From the NCBI RefSeq assembly GCF_003946485.1, contig NZ_RHOJ01000012.1, forward strand, positions 1 through 64,000: 64,000 nt of DNA. Direction: 5' to 3'. The notes under the pieces are model-generated. The model ran no database searches and was not told the DNA's origin. It was given only the letters and a program-made list of their open reading frames with translations. Positions within the stretch are counted from its first letter, which is position 1. Each line of letters opens with the position of its first letter. A program made the translations under genes and the position numbers. Source of the DNA: Lacticaseibacillus jixianensis (lineage in GTDB: Bacteria; Bacillota; Bacilli; Lactobacillales; Lactobacillaceae). Positions 58,735 through 64,000 of the stretch are shown here, piece after piece.

Positions 58735-58990
58735 GCACCCTTGATCTCCGCTTGGAGATCAAGGGTGCGTCTGCACGTTACCACCTTGAACCGCTGCGCT
58801 GTCGCCAGCGCAGCCTCGACGTGTACGGCCCGCAGGCGATACACGGCCACTGTAATGGGTGGCAGCCATGACCCGTTACTGTTAGTTCGGGGCCCTGCTC
58901 GAAAGGGATATTCACCAACGCTGCCCATGCTTCCTTGCACCTGACGAAGCTCGCTGAATGGGGGTAGTTGATTACTGGTCTTTCTCATGG
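58735..58990 (-). promoter_or_regulatory. T-box riboswitch leader of brnQ (probable isoleucine specifier)
   Basis: Minus strand: a stem I region has CAGCGAGCTTCGTCAGGTGC and then GGTGAAT-ATC-CCTTTCGAGC, so the specifier is probably ATC (Ile). Further on comes the T-box sequence AAGGTGGTAACG (near 58782-58793; consensus AGGGTGGNACCGCG) whose TGGT pairs with the tRNA acceptor end. Last is a perfect 17-bp terminator stem, ACGCACCCTTGATCTCC with its complement (58734-58771), then TTTTTG. Confidence 0.85.
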
Positions 58991-59011
58991 CAATTTGATT
59001 TGTTGAAGATG

Positions 59012-59040
59012 AGTATATGGTTAGACGGACGAAACGTCAA
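59012..59040 (-). promoter_or_regulatory. Promoter of the T-box/brnQ transcript
   Basis: TTGACG (59035-59040) and TATACT (59012-59017) on the minus strand with exactly 17 bases between them. Transcription should start about 59,003, just before the T-box stem I. Confidence 0.8.
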
Positions 59041-59073
59041 GCCTTTTTTCAATCGGCTCGCCACTTGCAGGGG

Positions 59074-60162
59074 TTAGCCGATGAACTTGAACTTGCTCCA
59101 CGGCTTGATGAAGTCCAGCAGCATGAGCTCTTCTTTGGCAATTGAGCCGATTTTGTTCTTCCGCGGTTCCTTGTGCGGACGCAAAACGATCTGCAGCTCG
59201 TTTTTGTAGATGCCGAAGTTGTCATTGCCGACCAAGACGTCGCCGACCTGGAACTCCTGCTCGTTGTCGTGCGGGGCGTTTGGCACCGCCTTGTAGGTCA
59301 CCCGCGGCTGGGTTGAGCGAATGACGTTCGGGTTGATGTCGCCGCGGCGAAAGTGCTGCGGGGTCAGGGCGACCGTTTTTTCAATGTCATTCACGTCGTC
59401 CACAAAATCGATGTGGAACTGGACCTGGTAGCGGTTGATCTCACTCAGCCGGCGCAGCTCGTCCTCACTGGCGTAGGCGTTGCCGATCAGCACGTCATCG
59501 ATCAGGCCGGATGCCCACAGGTGCTTGGCTTGGACCTCGATCGGCAGGCGCCGGTCGGCTTCCAGGGTCGGCAGTCCGTCATTGACGTTCCACGGCCCCA
59601 TGGTCCCAACCTGGCTGGCCACGAAGGCCGCACTGTGGATGTTGAACTGACGGAACCGCTTGGAGCAGGCCTCAAAGAAGTCGTACGGCAGCGCGGTGCC
59701 GACTTGCGGATAGAAGTTGTGGCAGCCATACAGGTACGGCGTGTTGGCTTGGTAGCTGATGATGTTGTTGAGGTAGTCCACGTTGTTGGACATGTTCAGC
59801 TCGATGATCAGGCCATAGGGGTTGTAGGAAAGCAGGGCCTCGGTCGCCCCATCGAAGCCCTGGTCGAGGCGAATGCCATCGACGTGCAGGTCGGCGAAGA
59901 ACTTCAGGTCCGAGTACGAGATCCCCAGCTGATCGAAGATGCGGGGAGAGACGTCAATGATGGTTTGGTAGCCAAGAGTCTTGGCCACGTCGACGATCTT
60001 CTGGTACTTCGCCTTCGTGTCTTCAACGGACTCGCCGGCTTCCAGCATACTCATGAACAGGCGGGTGAAACCGTATTTCTTCCCAAGTTCAAGGTAGGCT
60101 TTATTCTTGTCAAAATCACTGTGATCGGGGTAAATCGATAATCCAAGTTGACGCATCGTCAT
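59074..60162 (-). CDS. mupG: 6-phospho-N-acetylmuramidase (DUF871) MupG
   Basis: 362 residues, ATG at 60162 after AGGAGG. RQLGLSIYPDHSDFDKNKAYL, FTRLFMSML, IIDVSPRIF, GIRLDQGFDG and YLYGCHNFYPQVGTALP follow the DUF871 TIM-barrel pattern, and VGDVLVGNDNFG its C-terminal domain. MupG cleaves MurNAc-6P-containing disaccharides, made when peptidoglycan fragments are imported through a PTS. In line with murK and murQ nearby. Transcribed after the kinase gene. Confidence 0.92.
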   Translation of the reverse strand: MTMRQLGLSIYPDHSDFDKNKAYLELGKKYGFTRLFMSMLEAGESVEDTKAKYQKIVDVAKTLGYQTIIDVSPRIFDQLGISYSDLKFFADLHVDGIRLDQGFDGATEALLSYNPYGLIIELNMSNNVDYLNNIISYQANTPYLYGCHNFYPQVGTALPYDFFEACSKRFRQFNIHSAAFVASQVGTMGPWNVNDGLPTLEADRRLPIEVQAKHLWASGLIDDVLIGNAYASEDELRRLSEINRYQVQFHIDFVDDVNDIEKTVALTPQHFRRGDINPNVIRSTQPRVTYKAVPNAPHDNEQEFQVGDVLVGNDNFGIYKNELQIVLRPHKEPRKNKIGSIAKEELMLLDFIKPWSKFKFIG

Positions 60163-60216
60163 GTAAATTCCTCCTAGTTAAAAAGGCTGCGTAGGGTCTG
60201 CACACGGCCCAGTCGT

Positions 60217-61113
60217 TTACTGCTCAGCTTCCTGCCACCGCGACCAGTACAGCACGCCGCGCGAATTGTTGGTGGTCACCACCTGGGCGCTGACGGGGTA
60301 CTTTGCCTGAACGGTGGTGACCAGCGTGTCGCGGAAGGCCGCGTTGTGTACGAGCACCGAACCGGACAGTGCGAGCTTCAGCGGCTTGGGGTCCTCGTAG
60401 CGGTCCAGCAGCATCAGTACCTCCTGGCCCAGGGCACCGGCCGCATCGGTAATGACTTGCTGGGCCGCCGCGTCGCCGGCAACTGCCGCGGCCGCGACCT
60501 TGGCCGCATAGCTGGCCAGCGTCGCCCGATCGAGCTGGTAGAAGTGCCGCACCGCGGCGGGCATGCTGTCCGCATCAAGCAGTCGCTGGCACAGTGGGAT
60601 CAGGGTGCTGGCCTCACCGCGGTCATGGGCGGCCAGGGCGCGCTGCATGGCGACAGCGAAAATCTTGTAGGCCGAGCCGGTGTCGCCCAGCAGCTGGCCC
60701 CAGCCGCCCACGCGCAGGAACCGACCATTTTCCCGGCCGTAAGTGATCGAGCCGGTGCCAGCAATGACGAGGGTGCCGTCTTCGCCTTCCAGTCCGTTTA
60801 ACAGTGCGAGCTCGGCATCGTTGATCACTGCCGTGGGGATGCCGAATTGACGCTGCAGGGCCGCCGCGACGGCCGGCGCATTACCGGTGGTCGCGATCCC
60901 GGCCACGCCGGCCAGGATCTGCGAGCAGTCGGCCGGGCCCAACTGGGTCGTCAGGGTGGTGATGACCCGGGTGAGATTCGCCATGGTGCCCGGTTGGTCC
61001 AGCAGCATGTTGCCAGGGCCGGCAGTGGTTTGGGCCAGCTGCTTGCCAGCGGCGGCCCACGCGGTCGCCACGATGTGCGTGCCGCCGCTGTCGATGCCGA
61101 TTTGATAGGTCAT
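60217..61113 (-). CDS. BadF/BadG-type N-acetyl-amino-sugar kinase (MurK/NagK-like)
   Basis: 298 residues from the ATG at 61113 (AGGAGGG upstream). Nucleotide-binding blocks: IGIDSGGTHIVATAW, VINDAELALLNG, LVIAGTGSITYG and LALSGSVLVHN, the BcrAD/BadFG kinase fold. Members phosphorylate GlcNAc or MurNAc. The operon with mupG and the divergent murQ favours N-acetylmuramate/N-acetylglucosamine (MurK type). Promoter and operator lie at 61205-61232. Confidence 0.85.
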   Translation of the reverse strand: MTYQIGIDSGGTHIVATAWAAAGKQLAQTTAGPGNMLLDQPGTMANLTRVITTLTTQLGPADCSQILAGVAGIATTGNAPAVAAALQRQFGIPTAVINDAELALLNGLEGEDGTLVIAGTGSITYGRENGRFLRVGGWGQLLGDTGSAYKIFAVAMQRALAAHDRGEASTLIPLCQRLLDADSMPAAVRHFYQLDRATLASYAAKVAAAAVAGDAAAQQVITDAAGALGQEVLMLLDRYEDPKPLKLALSGSVLVHNAAFRDTLVTTVQAKYPVSAQVVTTNNSRGVLYWSRWQEAEQ

Positions 61114-61204
61114 GTGGATCCCTCCTAATAAGAAACCAAGGCTAAAAGCGCAATGCACAGCCGGGGCCGGTTGTGCCGGCTTAGTGCGCATTGATTACCC
61201 TTAC

Positions 61205-61232
61205 ATCTTAGCAACGTGAAATATTTTTTCAA
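61205..61232 (-). promoter_or_regulatory. Promoter of the kinase-mupG operon with RpiR-type operator
   Basis: Minus strand: TTGAAA (61227-61232), 16-base spacer, TAAGAT (61205-61210). A palindrome TGAAA-TATTT-TTTCA (61217-61231) overlies the -35. The same motif and layout occurs at 63944-63958. Probably the binding site of the RpiR regulator at 63021. Confidence 0.65.
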
Positions 61233-61239
61233 GGTTTTG

Positions 61240-61268
61240 TTGAATTTTTCGGTTTTTTGTTTTATAAA
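61240..61268 (+). promoter_or_regulatory. Promoter of the esterase-murQ-rpiR transcript
   Basis: TTGAAT (61240-61245), 17-base spacer, TATAAA (61263-61268), diverging from the kinase promoter 8 bases away. Its -35 adjoins the palindrome at 61217-61231, so one bound regulator could affect both. Confidence 0.55.
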
Positions 61269-61300
61269 AGGGGAGAATAAGTCGAAGGGAGTTGATCCGA

Positions 61301-62056
61301 ATGGCACTGATAACAATCACGCGCGCGTCGCAGCTGCTCGCCAACCAAATGCGCACGACCGTTGTGCTGCCTGACGTGTTGCCGGCGCAGCCCCTGCGCA
61401 CGTTGTGGCTGTTTCACGGCCTGGGCGATGACGGTTCTGGCTGGCAGCGCAAAACCGCGCTGGAGCCGCTGGCGGTGCGCGATCACGTCGCCGTGGTCAT
61501 GCCGGAGATGGACCGCAGCTTCTATCAAAATGAGGCCAGCGGGGCGCCGTACTTTGATTACTTAACTCAGGAGCTGATCCCGACCATGCGGCAGCTGCTG
61601 CCGCTTTCGGCCAAACCGGTAGCCAACTTTGTGGCCGGCAACTCAATGGGCGGCTTTGGGGCAATGATGCTCGCTGCCGCGCACCCCGATTGGTTTAGCG
61701 CGGTCGCGGCAATTTCCCCCGTGTGCGACCTGAGCGTCGTGCCCAGCATTATGCCGGACTTTCGCCGCGTCTTTGGCGGTGTGGTGCCGGCTGACCGACT
61801 GCGGCGCAGTTTGAAGCAGGCCGATCCCCAGGCGCTGCGCAAGCTGCGGTGGTACCACACGATCGGGGATGCCGATTTTATGAAGCAGCCCAACGATGAC
61901 TTTAACGATTTCTTGACCCGTGATCTGGGACTGGCCGTGACTTACGAAACCGGCCCCGGGGATCACGACTGGTTCTTCTGGAACCGGGCCCTACAAGCGA
62001 CCTGGCGCTGGCTATTTGATTCAACTAAGGAGCTTAATGATGGAAAAAACAACTGA
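61301..62056 (+). CDS. Alpha/beta hydrolase, tributyrin esterase type (EstA-like)
   Basis: 251 residues from the ATG at 61301 (GAAGGGAG upstream); a TTG at 61292 is too close. LWLFHGLGDDGSGW, nucleophile Ser in VAGNSMGGFGAMM (about 116), and His in GPGDHDWFFWNR (about 225). Belongs to the esterase-D/putative-esterase family that includes tributyrin esterase of lactic acid bacteria. It overlaps murQ by 17 bases, so a role linked to amino-sugar use (for example deacetylating acetylated fragments) is possible but not proven. Confidence 0.85.
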   Translation: MALITITRASQLLANQMRTTVVLPDVLPAQPLRTLWLFHGLGDDGSGWQRKTALEPLAVRDHVAVVMPEMDRSFYQNEASGAPYFDYLTQELIPTMRQLLPLSAKPVANFVAGNSMGGFGAMMLAAAHPDWFSAVAAISPVCDLSVVPSIMPDFRRVFGGVVPADRLRRSLKQADPQALRKLRWYHTIGDADFMKQPNDDFNDFLTRDLGLAVTYETGPGDHDWFFWNRALQATWRWLFDSTKELNDGKNN

Positions 62057-62936
62057 AGCACGCAATCCTGCGACCACTCATATCGATGTGATGAGTACCG
62101 CTGAGATCTTGGCAACGATCAACCACGAGGATCAGCAGGTGCCCAAGGTGATCGCAGACCCGGCCGTGATGACCCCGCTGATCAAGATCGTGGACCGCGT
62201 CGTCGCGAGCTTTCAGGCCGGTGGCCGGCTCATCTACATTGGCGCCGGCACCAGCGGCCGGTTGGGCGTGCTTGACGCCGCGGAGTGCGTGCCCACGTTT
62301 GGAGTGTCACCCGCAATGGTTCAGGGGCTTATCGCCGGCGGAAAGCGGGCCATGACGGACGCCGTGGAAGGCGCGGAAGACAGTGCCCAGGGCGGCGCAA
62401 GTGACCTGCAGGCCATCAAGCTGACGGCCAATGATTTTGTGCTGGGACTGGCGGCTTCCGGCCGCACCCCCTACGTGATCGGCGGTCTGGACTACGCCCG
62501 CAGCCTGGGCGCCGGCACTGGGGCGCTATCCTGCAACCACGAGGCGGCCATCTCCGCGCACGCCGAGTTCGCCATCGAAGCAGTGGTCGGCCCGGAAGTC
62601 GTGACTGGATCCACCCGGATGAAGGCCGGCACGGTGGAAAAGCTGCTCCTCAACATGATCTCGACCACGGCGATGATCAAGCTGGGCAAGGTGTACGGCA
62701 ACCTCATGGTGGATGTGAAGCCGACCAACATCAAGCTGGTTGACCGCGCCAAGCGGATCATTATGGCCGCGACTGGGGTCGACTTTGCCACGGCCGAGCG
62801 GTTTTACGAAGCCGCGGGGCACGAGCCGAAAGTGGCCATCGTGATGATCGATGGCGACGTCGACCTGGCGCACGCGAAAAGTGCGCTGGCCGCGGCCGAT
62901 GGTTTCATTGCCAAAGCCCTTAAAATCCTTAAATAA
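62040..62936 (+). CDS. murQ: N-acetylmuramic acid 6-phosphate etherase
   Basis: 298 residues from the ATG at 62040 (AAGGAG 7 bases away; ATG at 62037 also possible). SIS domain with YIGAGTSGRLGVLDAAECVPTFG, the catalytic Glu in the VEGAEDSAQGG block, VVGPEVVTGSTRMKAGT and KVYGNLMVDV: all MurQ signatures. It removes lactate from MurNAc-6P to give GlcNAc-6P, which NagA (25548-26711) then deacetylates. Transcribed with the esterase and the RpiR regulator. Confidence 0.96.
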   Translation: MEKTTEARNPATTHIDVMSTAEILATINHEDQQVPKVIADPAVMTPLIKIVDRVVASFQAGGRLIYIGAGTSGRLGVLDAAECVPTFGVSPAMVQGLIAGGKRAMTDAVEGAEDSAQGGASDLQAIKLTANDFVLGLAASGRTPYVIGGLDYARSLGAGTGALSCNHEAAISAHAEFAIEAVVGPEVVTGSTRMKAGTVEKLLLNMISTTAMIKLGKVYGNLMVDVKPTNIKLVDRAKRIIMAATGVDFATAERFYEAAGHEPKVAIVMIDGDVDLAHAKSALAAADGFIAKALKILK

Positions 62937-63020
62937 CTTCCGCAGATGTCAGCAAAGCTGCCAAAATCGGTTGCTCGGCTGCTGGCCGCACGCTATCGTT
63001 AACCAAAAGGAGGTATACCA

Positions 63021-63878
63021 ATGTCAGTTCGCGGACGTATTTTGAACGCCCGGGCAGAGCTGTCCGAGGCCGAGGACAAGGTGGCCAAATATATCCTGGA
63101 CCACCCGGAGCAAGTGATCGGCATGACCGCCGCCAGCCTGGCCAAGGCGGCTGGCTCAAGCCCTGCCTCGGTGATCCGCCTGACCAAGAGTCTGGACATC
63201 GACGGGTTCACTACGCTGAAGATCCTGCTGTCGTCAGATCTCACCAAGACGCCGGATGATCCCCAAAACTTTGGCGACATCACACCCAACGAGCCGCTGC
63301 CGTCGATCAAGAGCAAGCTCTTGTCCAGCGCCTTGCAGTCGATCAGGGAGACGACGGACCAGGTCAATCAAGACGAGGTCGCCGCGCTGGTCAAGGCGGT
63401 GAGCAAAGCGCGCCAGCTTTACGTGTTTGGAATCGGCGCGTCAAAGCTGACGGCCGAGAACATCTCCCAGAAGTGGAACCGGATCGGTTACCCGGCGGTG
63501 GCGGACAACGACCTGAACGCACTATTGCCAAAGCTGGTCAACGCGCGGCCGGGGGATGTCCTGTGGCTCATCTCCAACTCCGGCGAAACGCCGGAAGTGC
63601 TGGTCGCCGCGCGCTACGCCAAGAAACTTGGCGTTCAGCTGGTGTCCCTGACGCGCTTTGGCAACAACAGCCTGGCCAAGATGTCGACCATTGCTGTCCA
63701 CACGTCTCAGCCCAAGGAGGCCGCCAACCGGATCGCGGCGACGAACTCGCTGCTGGCCCAGTTCATGATTGTTGACATCATTTTTTACGACTTTGTCAGT
63801 CGCAACTTCAAACAGACCTCGACCGCCTTGGCCGAGTCGCAGCAAGTGGTCCGCGATTACAAGAAGAGTTTGCTCTAG
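63021..63878 (+). CDS. RpiR-family regulator (MurR-like)
   Basis: 285 residues, ATG at 63021 after AAGGAGGTAT. N-terminal helix-turn-helix_6 (VAKYILDHPEQVIGMTAASLAKAAGSSPASVIRLTKSL, about 18-60) and a C-terminal SIS domain (about 110-250; YVFGIGASKLTAENISQKW, LWLISNSGETPEVLVAARYA) that binds a phosphosugar. Place after murQ suggests it senses MurNAc-6P, as MurR does. Likely targets are the palindromes at 61217-61231 and 63944-63958. Confidence 0.92.
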   Translation: MSVRGRILNARAELSEAEDKVAKYILDHPEQVIGMTAASLAKAAGSSPASVIRLTKSLDIDGFTTLKILLSSDLTKTPDDPQNFGDITPNEPLPSIKSKLLSSALQSIRETTDQVNQDEVAALVKAVSKARQLYVFGIGASKLTAENISQKWNRIGYPAVADNDLNALLPKLVNARPGDVLWLISNSGETPEVLVAARYAKKLGVQLVSLTRFGNNSLAKMSTIAVHTSQPKEAANRIAATNSLLAQFMIVDIIFYDFVSRNFKQTSTALAESQQVVRDYKKSLL

Positions 63879-63942
63879 CACCATATACCAATACTGTTAG
63901 TAAAATGAAATGACAGAATTTCAGTTTTATTCACCGAACCGG

Positions 63943-63970
63943 TTGAAATTTAATTTCAAGCTGGTACACT
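63943..63970 (+). promoter_or_regulatory. Promoter with RpiR-type operator for a gene beyond the window
   Basis: TTGAAA (63943-63948), 16-base spacer, TACACT (63965-63970). The palindrome TGAAA-TTTAA-TTTCA (63944-63958) covers the -35. A second, wider dyad, TGAAAT-N6-ATTTCA (63906-63923), lies upstream. The layout is that of the kinase-mupG promoter. The downstream gene starts right of position 64000; a MurNAc PTS permease would fit. Confidence 0.65.
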
Positions 63971-64000
63971 TCTGGGTGAAGGCGATTTCACATCACCTGG

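Noticed and set aside
58689-58988. 99-codon minus-strand frame upstream of brnQ
   Set aside because: It coincides with the T-box leader, whose RNA structure explains the sequence; no ribosome site.

Overview
The window reads as a segment of a Lactobacillaceae chromosome. The high GC of the chromosomal part, the MucBP/KxYKxGKxW and serine-rich surface proteins, the ComK-like/SigH-like pair and the MupG-MurK-MurQ-RpiR cluster point to a Lacticaseibacillus-like species; no rRNA or marker gene is present, so species is not claimed. No tRNA, rRNA or CRISPR array was seen.

Positions 1 to about 23,960 are one end of an integrative and conjugative element (ICE) of the Tn916 superfamily, with visibly lower GC than the DNA that follows. 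The order, read leftward, is the Tn916 conjugation order: thioester/Cna-B adhesin, SpoVG-like protein, two DUF961 proteins, small acidic proteins, TcpA coupling ATPase, oriT, MobT relaxase, a TcpD-like small membrane protein, ArdA, TcpE, VirB4-type ATPase, VirB6-like channel, CwlT-type hydrolase and TcpC. A strong bidirectional terminator (5302-5348) closes this operon. The slot that holds tetM in Tn916 carries a different cargo: a divergent secreted small protein and a five-gene ABC-transporter operon. A sigma-like regulator follows at the left edge; integrase and excisionase are expected left of position 1. Two features stand out. A family of at least six small acidic proteins, sharing a domain I do not recognise, flanks tcpA. 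The element also carries a surface adhesin with an internal thioester domain.

From about 24 kb the sequence is chromosomal. 24.3-29.5 kb holds a Cof-type phosphatase, NagA, a MarR regulator with an unknown partner, and a TPM-domain membrane protein. 29.6-42.4 kb is a surface-adhesion island: a 1,887-residue LPXTG protein with MucBP repeats, an AP2-domain DNA-binding protein, a serine-rich repeat protein translationally coupled to an Mga-family regulator, and UDP-galactopyranose mutase. 42.6-44.9 kb has a ComK-like protein divergent from a sigma factor with two small DUF proteins. 45-57 kb holds fructose-bisphosphate aldolase, a copper-resistance operon with clear CopY operators, a metA-like/cysK pair, a ydbST-like pair, a doubly flavinylated-type lipoprotein, an esterase, a phosphoesterase, and a GH25 lysozyme with a YvrJ-like protein. 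57.3-59 kb is brnQ behind a T-box leader.

The right end (59-64 kb) is a peptidoglycan-amino-sugar recovery cluster: MupG, MurK-like kinase, esterase, MurQ and an RpiR regulator. Two promoters, at 61.2 kb and 63.95 kb, carry the same TGAAA-N5-TTTCA palindrome over their -35 boxes. They probably form the regulator's regulon, and the second drives a gene beyond the window, possibly the sugar PTS transporter.
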